A stretch of DNA of 64,000 nt, taken from positions 32,141-96,140 of the forward strand of contig JAGXSV010000002.1 of the NCBI GenBank assembly GCA_018333605.1, in the 5' to 3' direction. The DNA is from Hydrogenophaga sp. (GTDB taxonomy: Bacteria > Pseudomonadota > Gammaproteobacteria > Burkholderiales > Burkholderiaceae_C). The notes beneath the pieces were generated by a model, which saw nothing but the letters and a program-made list of their open reading frames with translations, ran no database searches and had not been told where the DNA came from. The position numbers and the translations under genes were made by a program. Positions 1 to 10,972 of this stretch are shown one piece after another; position 1 is the first letter of the stretch, and each line of letters begins with the position of its first letter.

Positions 1-1
1 G

Positions 2-1009
2 ATCTGGCCGGAACCCGGTTTCGAGGTGAGCAGCGATATCAACACAGGCTTTCGCTTGCTGGCTGCGGCGGTGGCCACGGCGGTCCTCGTTCAGCGCATG
101 GATCCCCTGCGCAACCCGATTCGCCACGCAAGCACGGCGGCAGCGGTGGCGCTGGCGCTGGGTTTTCTGCTGACCCTGCTGGTGAGTCGGCCACTGCTGC
201 CCTCGCACCCCATTCCGTGGGCGGTCAGCATGTCGATCTGGGTGGCGTTCCTGCTTCCCCAGGCCATGTCCAACGAAACGCCGAAGCACTGGGTCTGGGC
301 CTACGGTGGTGCGGCCACGTTGGGCATTGTCGCGGTGCTGCTGTCCGAATCCCGGGGTGCGTATGCCATCGCCGTGTGGCCACTCATCTTGCTGGTGGCC
401 AACAGCCTCCGGCACCATCGCCAAGCGGCGGTGCGGGCGGGCTGGCTGGGTACGCTGAGCGTTTGCCTGCTTGCCGCCTCGGTGCTGATGCCTCAGGACC
501 CCCTGCGTTTGCGTTTGGCCTGGAACGAGGTCAACTCGGCCTTGAAAACGCAAGACTTCAACACCTCACTGGGCGCACGGGTGTACCTCTTCCAGACCGG
601 CTGGGCGGGTTTTATGGAATCACCCTGGATCGGCATCGGGGCGACCGAGCGCATCAACCGATTGCAAAGCGCCGGGCTAGATCTTCCGGCAGCAGACGCA
701 GAGCGCCACAGCCTGGTCCGCACGCTGGGTCATGTGCACAACCAGTACCTGCACCAGGCTATGGATGGTGGCTTGCTCGGTTTGTCCGGTTTGCTGGCCC
801 TGCTTGGCGGCTTGGTGGCTGCGGCCTGGCGTCTGCGAAAGACCCATCGGATCGCATCCCAGCAGCTGGGTGGCATGGCTTTTGTGCACGGCATCGCTGG
901 CCTGAGTAACGTCAACTTTGCCCACAACTACTACGCACTGATGCTGGGAATGGGTGTCACCCTCGCGCTACTACAGGCCGCGATGGCCCCACAAAAAGTC
1001 AACGGTTAA
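2..1009 (+). CDS. O-antigen ligase/polymerase-like membrane protein (Wzy_C type), 5' end outside window
   Basis: Frame open to the window edge ([11 protein letters not shown]...); hydrophobic segments, ESRGAYA and [19 protein letters not shown] motifs typical of Wzy_C/WaaL proteins. Confidence 0.75.
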   Translation: MWPEPGFEVSSDINTGFRLLAAAVATAVLVQRMDPLRNPIRHASTAAAVALALGFLLTLLVSRPLLPSHPIPWAVSMSIWVAFLLPQAMSNETPKHWVWAYGGAATLGIVAVLLSESRGAYAIAVWPLILLVANSLRHHRQAAVRAGWLGTLSVCLLAASVLMPQDPLRLRLAWNEVNSALKTQDFNTSLGARVYLFQTGWAGFMESPWIGIGATERINRLQSAGLDLPAADAERHSLVRTLGHVHNQYLHQAMDGGLLGLSGLLALLGGLVAAAWRLRKTHRIASQQLGGMAFVHGIAGLSNVNFAHNYYALMLGMGVTLALLQAAMAPQKVNG

Positions 1010-1041
1010 ACTCGCTGGTTCAAGATGACCCAGGGGGAAAA

Positions 1042-2103
1042 ATGATTTTAGTCACCGGCGGCGCCGGCTTCATCGGCGCCAACTTCGTGCTCGACTGGCT
1101 CGCTCAACACCATGAGCCAGTTGTCAATCTCGACAAGCTCACCTACGCAGGCAACCTCGAAACCCTGGCCAGCCTGCAGGGCGATGCGCGCCATGTGTTC
1201 GTGCAGGGCGACATTGGCGACGCTGCCCTGGTGGCCCGCCTGCTGGCCGAGCACCGGCCGCGCGCGGTGGTGAACTTTGCGGCCGAAAGCCATGTGGACC
1301 GCTCCATCCACGGCCCGGAAGATTTCATCCAGACCAACATCGTGGGCACCTTTCACCTGCTGGAAGCGGTGCGCGCTTACTGGGGTGGTTTGCAGGGCAC
1401 CGAGCGCGAAGCGTTTCGCTTGCTGCATGTGTCCACCGACGAGGTGTATGGCAGCCTGGGCAAGGACGACCCGGCGTTCACCGAAACCCACCGCTACGAG
1501 CCGAACAGCCCGTATTCGGCCAGCAAGGCCGCCAGCGACCACCTGGTGCGCGCCTACCACCACACCTACGGCCTGCCGGTGCTCACCACCAACTGCAGCA
1601 ACAACTACGGCCCGTTTCACTTCCCTGAAAAGCTCATCCCGCTGATGATCGTGAACGCGCTGGCGGGCAAAGCCCTGCCGGTGTATGGCGACGGCATGCA
1701 GGTGCGCGACTGGCTGTACGTGAAGGACCATTGCAGCGCCATTCGCCGCGTGCTCGAAGCCGGCCGCCTGGGCGAGGTGTACAACGTGGGCGGCTGGAAC
1801 GAGAAGCCCAACATTGAAATCGTCAACACCGTGTGTGCACTGCTCGACGAACTGCGCCCGCGCGCCGATGGCCAGCGGTACGCCAGCCAGATCAGCTTTG
1901 TTGCCGACCGCCCCGGGCACGACCGGCGCTACGCCATTGACGCGCGCAAGCTGGAGGCCGAACTGGGCTGGAAGCCGGCCGAAACGTTTGAGAGCGGCAT
2001 TCGCAAAACGGTGCAGTGGTACCTGGACAACCCGGACTGGGTGGCGCATGTGCAAAGCGGTGCCTACCGCGAATGGGTGGGCAAGCACTACAGCCCAGCG
2101 TGA
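1042..2103 (+). CDS. rfbB: dTDP-glucose 4,6-dehydratase
   Basis: [19 protein letters not shown] Rossmann motif, [26 protein letters not shown]. Confidence 0.96.
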   Translation: MILVTGGAGFIGANFVLDWLAQHHEPVVNLDKLTYAGNLETLASLQGDARHVFVQGDIGDAALVARLLAEHRPRAVVNFAAESHVDRSIHGPEDFIQTNIVGTFHLLEAVRAYWGGLQGTEREAFRLLHVSTDEVYGSLGKDDPAFTETHRYEPNSPYSASKAASDHLVRAYHHTYGLPVLTTNCSNNYGPFHFPEKLIPLMIVNALAGKALPVYGDGMQVRDWLYVKDHCSAIRRVLEAGRLGEVYNVGGWNEKPNIEIVNTVCALLDELRPRADGQRYASQISFVADRPGHDRRYAIDARKLEAELGWKPAETFESGIRKTVQWYLDNPDWVAHVQSGAYREWVGKHYSPA

Positions 2104-2176
2104 ACACCTGCTTCACCAAGGCTGAGACTCGTTGTTCTGTCGACGAGAACGTTTGTACTCGCATGGAGAACACCAT

Positions 2177-3076
2177 ATGAAAATTCTTTTGCTGGGCCCC
2201 AACGGCCAAGTGGGGTGGGAACTGCAGCGCAGCCTGGCGCCCTTTGGTGAGCTGGTGGCGCTGGACCGCCACAGCACCGAAGCCGAAGGCGGTTGCGGCG
2301 ACCTGACCCAACTGGACGCCCTGGGCCAAACCGTGCGGGCGCTGCGGCCTGAGGTGATCGTCAACGCCGCCGCCCACACCGCCGTGGACAAAGCCGAAAG
2401 CGAACCCGAGCTGGCCCGCACCCTCAACGCGCTGGCCCCCGGCGTGCTGGCCGAAGCCGCGCACAGTGTGGGCGCGCTGCTGGTGCACTACTCCACAGAC
2501 TACGTGTTTGACGGCACCGGCTCCACCCCCTGGGCGGAAGCTGCGCCGACCGGCCCGCTGAGCGTGTACGGCAGCACCAAGCTCGATGGCGAGCGCGCCA
2601 TACAGGCCAGCGGGTGCCGCCACCTGATTTTTCGCACCAGCTGGGTGTATGCCGCACGCGGTGGCAACTTTGCCAAAACCATGCTGCGCCTGGCCGCAGA
2701 GCGCGAGCGCCTGACCGTGATTGACGACCAGTTCGGCGCGCCCACCGGGGCCGAGCTGATTGCCGACGTCACGGCCCACGCCATCCGTCAGGTGTTGCAG
2801 CGCCCGCAGGACGCCGGCACCTACCACCTGGCCGCTGCGGGCGAAACCACCTGGAACGGCTATGCCCGCCACGTCATCGAAACGGCCCGCCGACTGCGCC
2901 CCGAAATGGCACTGGCGGTGCAGGACGTGGCTGCCGTGCCCACCAGCGCCTTCCCCACCCCGGCGCAGCGGCCGCACAATTCGCGTCTGGACACCACACG
3001 GCTGCAACAGACCTTTGGCCTGCGCCTGCCGGACTGGCGGCGAGGGGTGGACCGCATGTTGGTCGAGATTCTGTGA
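2177..3076 (+). CDS. rfbD: dTDP-4-dehydrorhamnose reductase
   Basis: MKILLLGPNGQVGWEL, VNAAAHTAVDKAESEPE, STDYVFDG; internal ATG at 2177 preferred over ORF start 2132. Confidence 0.95.
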   Translation: MKILLLGPNGQVGWELQRSLAPFGELVALDRHSTEAEGGCGDLTQLDALGQTVRALRPEVIVNAAAHTAVDKAESEPELARTLNALAPGVLAEAAHSVGALLVHYSTDYVFDGTGSTPWAEAAPTGPLSVYGSTKLDGERAIQASGCRHLIFRTSWVYAARGGNFAKTMLRLAAERERLTVIDDQFGAPTGAELIADVTAHAIRQVLQRPQDAGTYHLAAAGETTWNGYARHVIETARRLRPEMALAVQDVAAVPTSAFPTPAQRPHNSRLDTTRLQQTFGLRLPDWRRGVDRMLVEIL

Positions 3077-3090
3077 AACCCGGAGGATTG

Positions 3091-3510
3091 ATGAGCACCA
3101 CGCCCCCCGGCCACACCAGCCCCCCTGCCACTGTGCCTGCTGCACTGATTGAGCTGCTGCGGCAACAGCCGCAGCTGGTGTTTTCTGTGCTGGTCGGCAG
3201 CCAGGCCACGGGCAACACCCACACTGGCAGCGACTGGGACATTGCGCTTCAATGGGCCCCTGAGGTGAACTGGATGGACATCCTGGGCCAAACAGAAGCC
3301 CTGCGCACCCAGCTGGCGCAGACACTGCACGTCTCGCCACAGGCCATTGACCTGATCGATCTGCGCCGCGCCAATCTGGCCATGCGAGCCGCGGTGGCAG
3401 AAGAGGGCGTGCCACTGACAGGCACCGACGGCTTGGCGTGGATGCATTTTCTGCAGCGCACCTGGCGCGAACTGGAACAGCACTACTGGGAGCAGCAGCA
3501 TGCGGCTTGA
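3091..3510 (+). CDS. mntA: MNT-domain nucleotidyltransferase antitoxin, MntA-like
   Basis: GSQATGNTHTGSDWD matches GSX10DXD exactly; directly upstream of a HEPN protein; ATG 3091 after aggattg. Confidence 0.85.
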   Translation: MSTTPPGHTSPPATVPAALIELLRQQPQLVFSVLVGSQATGNTHTGSDWDIALQWAPEVNWMDILGQTEALRTQLAQTLHVSPQAIDLIDLRRANLAMRAAVAEEGVPLTGTDGLAWMHFLQRTWRELEQHYWEQQHAA

Positions 3511-3925
3511 TCTGTACCAACTCGAAACAGCACGCATCGCAGCCGAACAAGGCGCACTGCTGGACCAGGCACGTGCCGTGATGCAGCAAGGCCAGGCACT
3601 GCGCCCGCTGGAGGACGCTGGCGTGCTGCATGCACTGCAGGTGCTGATCGAAAACGCCATTGGCAAAGCCAAACAGTTGCTCAAAGCGGCTGGGCAGCCT
3701 GTGCCTGTTTCAGCGCACGATGCCTTTGCTGCACTGGCCACCCACCAATTGATTGACGCGGCCGATGTGCCGGCCTGGCACGCCGTCGTGGGGCTGCGCA
3801 ACCGCATCGTGCACGACTACATGAACATCGACATGGTGCAGGTGCGCGCCTGGGTACAGGACGGCAAGGACCACTTCGTGATCCGCTTCCTGCTCGAACC
3901 CTTCTCCATTCCTAACAAGACATGA
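3500..3925 (+). CDS. hepT: HEPN-domain toxin, HepT-like
   Basis: RNRIVHDY matches RX4HXY; overlaps the MNT gene. Confidence 0.85.
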   Translation: MRLDLYQLETARIAAEQGALLDQARAVMQQGQALRPLEDAGVLHALQVLIENAIGKAKQLLKAAGQPVPVSAHDAFAALATHQLIDAADVPAWHAVVGLRNRIVHDYMNIDMVQVRAWVQDGKDHFVIRFLLEPFSIPNKT

Positions 3926-4815
3926 CCACGACCCAACGCAAAGGCATCATCCTCGCGGGCGGCTCCGGCACCCGCCTGCACCCGGCCACGCTGGCCATCA
4001 GCAAGCAACTGCTGCCGGTGTACGACAAGCCGATGATCTATTACCCGCTGAGCACGCTGATGCTCGCCGGCATCCGCGACGTGCTGATCATCAGCACGCC
4101 GCAGGACACGCCCCGCTTTCAGCAACTGCTGGGCGACGGCAGCGCCTGGGGCATGAACCTGCAATACGCCGTGCAACCCAGCCCAGACGGTCTGGCCCAG
4201 GCCTTCATCATTGGCGAGCAGTTTGTGGGCAATGCCCCCAGCGCCCTGGTGCTGGGCGACAACATTTACTACGGCCACGACTTCAGCCACCTGCTGGCCG
4301 GTGCCGATGCCCAAAGCGGCGGCGCCACCGTGTTTGCCTACCATGTGCAAGACCCCGAGCGCTACGGCGTGGTGGCCTTTGACGCTGCTGGCAAAGCCAG
4401 CAGCATTGAAGAAAAACCGCTGCAGCCCAAGAGCAACTACGCCGTGACCGGCTTGTATTTTTACGACAACCAGGTCGTGGACATTGCCAAGGCCGTAAAG
4501 CCAAGCCCCAGGGGCGAGCTGGAGATCACGGCGGTGAACCAGACTTACCTGGACATGGGACAACTCAACGTGCAGATCATGCAGCGCGGCTACGCCTGGC
4601 TGGACACGGGCACGCACGAAAGCCTGCTGGAAGCCAGCCAGTTCATTGCCACCCTGGAGCACCGCCAAGGGCTGAAGATTGCCTGCCCGGAAGAAATTGC
4701 CTGGCGCCACGGCTGGATAAACAGCGCTGCGCTGGAAGCCCTGGCCCAGCCGTTGCTGAAAAACGGCTACGGCCAGTACTTGAAGCGCATCTTGAGCGAG
4801 AAGGTGTTTTCATGA
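3922..4815 (+). CDS. rfbA: glucose-1-phosphate thymidylyltransferase
   Basis: [45 protein letters not shown]. Confidence 0.97.
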   Translation: MTTTQRKGIILAGGSGTRLHPATLAISKQLLPVYDKPMIYYPLSTLMLAGIRDVLIISTPQDTPRFQQLLGDGSAWGMNLQYAVQPSPDGLAQAFIIGEQFVGNAPSALVLGDNIYYGHDFSHLLAGADAQSGGATVFAYHVQDPERYGVVAFDAAGKASSIEEKPLQPKSNYAVTGLYFYDNQVVDIAKAVKPSPRGELEITAVNQTYLDMGQLNVQIMQRGYAWLDTGTHESLLEASQFIATLEHRQGLKIACPEEIAWRHGWINSAALEALAQPLLKNGYGQYLKRILSEKVFS

Positions 4816-5357
4816 AGGTAACCCCCACCGCCATCCCCGACGTGATGGTGATTGAGCCCAAAGTGTTTGGCGACGCACGCGGTTTTTTCTTTGAAAGCTT
4901 CAACCAGAATGCCTTCAACGACGCCACCGGCACCAATGAGAACTTTGTGCAGGACAACCACAGCCGCAGCGCCAAGGGTGTACTGCGCGGCCTGCACTAC
5001 CAACTGCAACAACCCCAGGGCAAGCTGGTGCGCGTGGTGCGCGGCGCGGTGTTTGACGTGGCAGTTGACATCCGCAAAAGCTCACCCACGTTTGGACAAT
5101 GGGTGGGCGTGGAACTGAGCGAAGACAACCATAAACAGCTATGGGTACCTGCGGGGTTTGCCCATGGGTTCGTGGTTCTGAGCGAAACGGCGGACTTTTT
5201 GTACAAGACCACGGACTACTACGCTCCGGCGCATGAGCGGTGCATTGCTTGGGACGACCCCGCCATTGGCATTGAATGGCCAGCGGACATTGCGCCCCAA
5301 CTATCGGCCAAAGACCAAGCTGGCCTTAGCCTCTCGCAAGCTGAGGTGTTTGCCTAA
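4812..5357 (+). CDS. rfbC: dTDP-4-dehydrorhamnose 3,5-epimerase
   Basis: [46 protein letters not shown]. Confidence 0.97.
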   Translation: MKVTPTAIPDVMVIEPKVFGDARGFFFESFNQNAFNDATGTNENFVQDNHSRSAKGVLRGLHYQLQQPQGKLVRVVRGAVFDVAVDIRKSSPTFGQWVGVELSEDNHKQLWVPAGFAHGFVVLSETADFLYKTTDYYAPAHERCIAWDDPAIGIEWPADIAPQLSAKDQAGLSLSQAEVFA

Positions 5358-6175
5358 TGCAAAACTTCTCTGCCTCGCCCCGCGAGATGCTGGCCAGCTT
5401 TTGGCGAAATAAGGGATTAATCCGAAGCTTGGTGCAACGCGAGGTGGTGGGACGCTATAAGGGTTCAATGCTGGGCATTTTCTGGTCGCTGGTCACGCCC
5501 ATCTTCATGCTGGCGGTTTATACATTTGTGTTCAGCGTCGTCTTCAAGGCCCGCTGGGGCGCGGGCAGCGACTCAAAAACAGAATTTGCCTTGCTGTTGT
5601 TTGCCGGGCTCATTGTCTTCAACCTGTTTTCTGAATGTATAAGCCGCGCGCCAGGACTGATTCTGGCCAACGTCAACTATGTCAAAAAGGTGGTTTTCCC
5701 ACTCGAAGTGCTTCCCTGGGTCAGCATGGGCAGCGCACTTTTTCACTTCGCCGTTAGCCTGGGCGTGTGGCTGGTCGCCTATGGGGTACTTTTTGGAATG
5801 CCGCACTGGCAAGCCTTGCTGATGCCGCTTGTGGTGTTGCCGCTGGTGCTGTTTGTCATGGGACTGAACTGGGCCTTGGCCGCCTTGGGCGTGTACATAC
5901 GCGACGTTGGCCAAATTATCGGCCTCAGCATCACCGTGCTCATGTTCTTAACCCCCATTTTTTACCCCGCTTCGGCACTACCCGAAGCCTACCGGCCGCT
6001 TATGCTTTTGAACCCCCTGACGCTACCCATAGAAATGGCTCGTGACTTACTCTATTGGGGAAAGCTGCCACACATTAACCAACTAGCCCTATACGCCCTC
6101 GCTTCCGGGGCCGTTGCCATGCTCGGTTTTGCCTGGTTTCAGAAGACCCGCAAAGGATTTGCAGATGTCATCTGA
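5357..6175 (+). CDS. wzm: polysaccharide ABC transporter permease (Wzm-like)
   Basis: LIRSLVQREVVGRYKGSMLGIFWSLVTPIFMLAVYTFVFSVVF typical of ABC-2 polysaccharide export permeases. Confidence 0.92.
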   Translation: MQNFSASPREMLASFWRNKGLIRSLVQREVVGRYKGSMLGIFWSLVTPIFMLAVYTFVFSVVFKARWGAGSDSKTEFALLLFAGLIVFNLFSECISRAPGLILANVNYVKKVVFPLEVLPWVSMGSALFHFAVSLGVWLVAYGVLFGMPHWQALLMPLVVLPLVLFVMGLNWALAALGVYIRDVGQIIGLSITVLMFLTPIFYPASALPEAYRPLMLLNPLTLPIEMARDLLYWGKLPHINQLALYALASGAVAMLGFAWFQKTRKGFADVI

Positions 6176-7523
6176 TTCGTCACCAGAATACGCTATCGAA
6201 GTCACTGGCTTGAGCAAGTGCTACGAAATTTATGACAAGCCCAGAGACCGCCTCACGCAGATGCTTGTGCGCGGGCGCAAGCAGTACTACAAAGAGTTTT
6301 GGGCTCTTAAAGACGTCAGCTTTAAGATCAAAAAGGGCGAGACCATCGGCATCATTGGGCGCAACGGCTCGGGCAAGTCCACCCTGCTGCAAATGATATG
6401 CGGCACTCTGAACCCCACGACGGGTGATGTGAAGGTGAATGGCCGTGTGGCGGCGTTGCTGGAACTGGGTGCCGGGTTCAATCCCGAATTTTCAGGCGTT
6501 GAAAATGTCTATATGGCCGCCTCTCTCTACAGCCTGAGCAAAGAAGAAGTCGATCAGCGTTTTGACGCAATTGCCACCTTTGCAGACATTGGTGACCACA
6601 TTCACCAACCAGTCAAAACCTATTCCAGCGGAATGTACGTGCGCCTAGCGTTTGCTGTGATTGCACATGTGAATGCAGATATCCTAGTCATTGACGAAGC
6701 ACTAGCAGTTGGGGATGTATTTTTTACGCAAAAATGCATGCGCTTCTTGAAACAGTTTCAAGAAAGAGGAACGGTCCTTCTTGTAACCCACGATATGAGT
6801 AGCGTCCTCGCTTTATGTGATGGCGGTGTATGGCTCGATAAAGGTCAACTGAAAGAGTGGGGGGTAGCCAAAACTATCTGCGAGTCCTATCTCAGCCACT
6901 ATTACGATCTAAATCGTGACAGCACCATAGGCAAACCGACAGCAGAACAGACAACCTATAAAGACAAGCTAAATTCAGAAGATTTTTACGATTGTCGGCA
7001 AAACTTGATAAATACCTCATCGCTACGAAACGATTTAGAGGTGTCGATTTTCAAAGACCAAGACGACTCCACCAGTCAAACCGGACGAGTCTCAGTAGTA
7101 GATGTTTACTTCCAGGACATCCACGGACAACCCGTTAAGTGGTTTATCGGTGGTGAACTAGTAACTCTGAAAGTAGTTTTTAGAAATGAAATTGATATTC
7201 AGCAGCCAATTATCGGATTTATAATAAAGGACAAGCTTGGGCAATCCCTTTTTGGCGATAACACATATTTAACTTTTGCTGAAGAACGTATCGCACTTCA
7301 GAAAAACACATACTCCACTGCAAGTTTTACTTTCCGTATGCCAATAATGCCAGCTGGTGAATACACAGTAGGAATAGCGATCGCGAGCGGGACGCAGCAA
7401 GATCACGTGATGCATACCTGGGTTCATGATTCATTAGTAATAAGTTCAAACAGCAAGAGCATGGCGACCGGACTGCTTGGCATACCCATGCTATCTATAG
7501 AGATTGACAGATATGAAGGTTAA
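6165..7523 (+). CDS. wzt: polysaccharide ABC transporter ATP-binding protein with C-terminal Wzt-type domain
   Basis: Walker A GRNGSGKSTLL, YSSGMYVRLAFAVIAHVNADILVIDEALAVGD; ~190-aa C-terminal beta-rich extension. Confidence 0.92.
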   Translation: MSSDSSPEYAIEVTGLSKCYEIYDKPRDRLTQMLVRGRKQYYKEFWALKDVSFKIKKGETIGIIGRNGSGKSTLLQMICGTLNPTTGDVKVNGRVAALLELGAGFNPEFSGVENVYMAASLYSLSKEEVDQRFDAIATFADIGDHIHQPVKTYSSGMYVRLAFAVIAHVNADILVIDEALAVGDVFFTQKCMRFLKQFQERGTVLLVTHDMSSVLALCDGGVWLDKGQLKEWGVAKTICESYLSHYYDLNRDSTIGKPTAEQTTYKDKLNSEDFYDCRQNLINTSSLRNDLEVSIFKDQDDSTSQTGRVSVVDVYFQDIHGQPVKWFIGGELVTLKVVFRNEIDIQQPIIGFIIKDKLGQSLFGDNTYLTFAEERIALQKNTYSTASFTFRMPIMPAGEYTVGIAIASGTQQDHVMHTWVHDSLVISSNSKSMATGLLGIPMLSIEIDRYEG

Positions 7524-10500
7524 GTATGAATTTGACTTTGAAGATGTAAGCGTTTATGCAAATGTTGTTGATTTGATTATGCGATATGCCGAATCAGGCT
7601 CAACGCACATCGATCTAGGTTGCGGACATGCGGCGATAGCGAGAGCATTGATGGATCGTGGCATTAACTACGTGGGCTTTGATGGCGATCTGGAAACAAT
7701 TACCAGCCTTAGGGGACGAGGCCTGGCGGCATATCACATCGACTTAAATAGCACAACCAATACTATTGAACAAATCATCGCCATTTCAAGCGTCTGTCAG
7801 GTCGATTCTATATCCATGATTGATGTGGTCGAACACCTAGACAAGGCTCGTGAGTTACTCAGTCAAATTGCAGTTCAATTGAAAGACGCAGCCAACCCAA
7901 TACTAATATTGAGTGTGCCTAATTTTGCGCACGAAGATGTTTCTACAAAATTGGTTTCTGGCATTTGGGATTATACCGAGACAGGCATACTAGACAGGAC
8001 ACACCGTGTGGTCTATACACAAGAGAATCTTCGGAAACTAACTACATCAGCTGGCTGGAAAGAGGTTGCTGCTCTAGATTACCGCCTGGAATTGACCGAA
8101 CAACGTTTGCTTCCTGCGCCTGCCCACTATCGCGCCACTGGAGGCATGGACTCACTAATACGGACTATAAAAAGATACGTAGATCGCAACTACAACGTCT
8201 ATCAATTCGTCAGGGCTTTCGAGGTGAGCGACAAGAGCCACCAAGTGCTCTCTCCACCCCCAGTCTTGTCTTTAATTGTAACAACAAATTCCGACTTTAG
8301 ATCGGTGCATGCAATTTTTCGCAACGAATGCTGGGGAAGCCCTTCCGATCATCGCGTGCAAATTATTTGCGCCACACAATCACTCGCCATCGACCTTGAC
8401 ATTGATTCACCTCGAATAGATATTCAGTATGTAGCGTTGGATGCGGGCATTGAAGAAGTAATAACGGGTAGGTATGTATTGCACTTCAAATCTGAGGCGA
8501 TGTGGTCTTCAGATGAATTTCTAAACTTGATTGAAGCACTGATATGCAAACAGCCTGAAGGCGTTATTTGCCCCCGAATGCACCAAACCGACGGAGAACC
8601 TAATAGTCTTTGGCTGGAGCTTGCGAGACAACTGAATGTCGACCTGATCAACCGATGTCTTCTGCCAGTCGACTATTTCGTGAACTATAAAGAGCCTATT
8701 TATTTTCAAGACGATGCTTCACTGCGTGCTCAGCAATTACTACGTGTAGCTGCAAGAACGGGAATTACATTTCTGAGTGATATAGGCAAACCGCCCCCAT
8801 CTAGTCAGTCCTTGCCCCAGACCTGGCAATTGATCCAGCAAATTGGGCCAACGGAAGCCTATCAACTTTTTATCTTGAATGGGAAGCTACCTGAGGGATT
8901 TATCAATTGCGTCAAAGCGTTGGATGCAGCGGTACAAAACGTAGGCTTGATGCGATCCTCCATATCCTGGCGCGCCACAGCTCCGATAAGGCTTATCGGC
9001 CACATTGCTCGCGGAAACTTCGGCCTTGCATCACTGTTGATCGGTCATGCAATTTCGCGCGCGGTAGGGAAACTGCCTCTGCGTTTAGTCAAGACTCTCC
9101 GCCGTGGGCGTGAGTTTATACTCAATCTCACAGGCATACTACCAAACTCCAGCGCTAACTTACCTGCGATTTCGACCATGATCGACGATCGCTGTGAGCG
9201 CACCCGTAATCCCATTGATCTGGACCCAATGTGTCCACCAATACCTTCTAACTGGCCTGCTCTCGACATTGGAGTAGTGACCTTCAATAGCAAGGCATGG
9301 ATCGGAGCTTTCGTCGACAGCCTGCTAAAGCTTGATTATCCAGCGAAGCTCCTATCTATTCATTTCATTGATAACAATTCTAGTGATGGCACTGAGAACT
9401 TTCTTCGTGAAACATTACCTATACTACACGGAGCTGGGTTCGCAGCCGAGGTAATTTCAAGACCCAACAAAGGATTTGGCGCAGGCCATAATGCGGCAAT
9501 TAGTTCGGGCCACGCTGAATTCTGTTTAGTTACTAATATCGACCTGACATTTGAACCAGATAGCCTTAAAAAGGTAGTCGCTATTGCGCTGGCCGATGAC
9601 CCACTAGCTGCGGCCTGGGAGTTGCGTCAAAAACCCTATGAACATCCCAAGTTCTACGACCCGATTACGGGTACCACCAACTGGAATTCCCACGCATGCG
9701 TTCTATTGCGTCGCACTGCAGTCGAGGAGATCGGTGGTTACGATGAAACTCTGTTCATGTATGCCGAAGATGTCGAACTATCGTATCGATTGAGAAGGAA
9801 CGGTCATCTGCTGCGCTACTGTCCCGTGGCCTTTGTATGGCACTACAGCTATGTGTCAAGTACCGAGATCAAGCCGCTCCAGTACAGCGGCAGTACGTTC
9901 GGTAACCTGTATCTTCGCCTGAAGTACGGAAAGCTCAGCGATATACTGGTTGTGCCAATGCTGGCACTGCGACTACTGGCAGTCCCAGAGGTCTTTCCGG
10001 GCTCACGGCGGAAGGTTGCAAGGAACCTCCTGCGGTTACTCTTCGTGGCCCCAAAGGCATTATTGACCCGTAAAGCGTCATCTGCACATTTCCCGTTCAG
10101 AACATGGGACTATGAGCTCATCCGTGAAGGTGCATTTGTCGAGCAAATAATGCAGGAGGCCAAGCAGCCATTGATCAGTATCGTCACCCGCACATACAGG
10201 GGACGAGAGTTATATCTCCGGCAAGCACTTATGAGTAGTGCCCACCAGACTTGGTCCAACCTTGAACACATTGTGGTTGAGGATGGCGGCGACACGATGC
10301 GCTCTCTGTGTGAGGAGGTAGCCAAAGCAACGGGACGCACCATACGATTCATCGCCAATGGAAAAGATGGCCGATCTAAGGCAGGTAATACCGGTTTAGC
10401 AGCGGCGCGCGGTCGTTGGTGTGTGTTTCTAGATGACGACGATCTTCTGTTTGCCGATCACGTTGAGGTTTTGGCAAGTGCAGTAGCGGGTGACTGTGAA

Positions 10501-10956
10501 GCGGTGGCCAGTTACACACTCGCATTGGAAGTGGTCACTGACTCGACTGAACTGGCGCAGGGACGGTATGTTGAAACTGCTTACTTTATACCTGCGGTTT
10601 TGCGCCAGCCATTTGACTATCAAACCTTGCTACATCACAACTACTTTGCCATTCAATCCGTACTGTTTGAGCGTAGACTGTTTGAAGAGAGAGGCGGATT
10701 CGACGAGGATATGGACGCACTTGAGGACTGGCTTTTATGGATGCGGTATGCAAAAGGCAACCGCTTCGTGTACGTGCCCAAGGTTACATCAATGTATCGC
10801 ACCCCAGCTGATCCAGCCAAAGCAGAAGAACGCTCTGAGGCATTTGGAAAAGCATATCCGCTAGCTCTGGCACGGGCGCAAGCCTACAACACGAAAAACA
10901 TAAGAACCAACCTTTCTGCAGAAGATATGTCGCCTTATTTTAATCGACCCGAATGA
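7513..10956 (+). CDS. Multidomain SAM methyltransferase / degenerate GT2 / two GT2 glycosyltransferase domains
   Basis: HIDLGCGHAAIARAL motif I; DIGVVTFNSKAWIGAFVDSLLKLDY...FIDNNSSDGT; ISIVTRTYRGRELYLRQAL...VFLDDDD. Confidence 0.85.
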   Translation: MKVKYEFDFEDVSVYANVVDLIMRYAESGSTHIDLGCGHAAIARALMDRGINYVGFDGDLETITSLRGRGLAAYHIDLNSTTNTIEQIIAISSVCQVDSISMIDVVEHLDKARELLSQIAVQLKDAANPILILSVPNFAHEDVSTKLVSGIWDYTETGILDRTHRVVYTQENLRKLTTSAGWKEVAALDYRLELTEQRLLPAPAHYRATGGMDSLIRTIKRYVDRNYNVYQFVRAFEVSDKSHQVLSPPPVLSLIVTTNSDFRSVHAIFRNECWGSPSDHRVQIICATQSLAIDLDIDSPRIDIQYVALDAGIEEVITGRYVLHFKSEAMWSSDEFLNLIEALICKQPEGVICPRMHQTDGEPNSLWLELARQLNVDLINRCLLPVDYFVNYKEPIYFQDDASLRAQQLLRVAARTGITFLSDIGKPPPSSQSLPQTWQLIQQIGPTEAYQLFILNGKLPEGFINCVKALDAAVQNVGLMRSSISWRATAPIRLIGHIARGNFGLASLLIGHAISRAVGKLPLRLVKTLRRGREFILNLTGILPNSSANLPAISTMIDDRCERTRNPIDLDPMCPPIPSNWPALDIGVVTFNSKAWIGAFVDSLLKLDYPAKLLSIHFIDNNSSDGTENFLRETLPILHGAGFAAEVISRPNKGFGAGHNAAISSGHAEFCLVTNIDLTFEPDSLKKVVAIALADDPLAAAWELRQKPYEHPKFYDPITGTTNWNSHACVLLRRTAVEEIGGYDETLFMYAEDVELSYRLRRNGHLLRYCPVAFVWHYSYVSSTEIKPLQYSGSTFGNLYLRLKYGKLSDILVVPMLALRLLAVPEVFPGSRRKVARNLLRLLFVAPKALLTRKASSAHFPFRTWDYELIREGAFVEQIMQEAKQPLISIVTRTYRGRELYLRQALMSSAHQTWSNLEHIVVEDGGDTMRSLCEEVAKATGRTIRFIANGKDGRSKAGNTGLAAARGRWCVFLDDDDLLFADHVEVLASAVAGDCEAVASYTLALEVVTDSTELAQGRYVETAYFIPAVLRQPFDYQTLLHHNYFAIQSVLFERRLFEERGGFDEDMDALEDWLLWMRYAKGNRFVYVPKVTSMYRTPADPAKAEERSEAFGKAYPLALARAQAYNTKNIRTNLSAEDMSPYFNRPE

Positions 10957-10972
10957 GGATAAGGGAACAACT

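Noticed and set aside
1892-3631. 579-aa minus-strand ORF over rfbB/rfbD/mntA
   Set aside because: Antisense to three supported genes, low-complexity translation.
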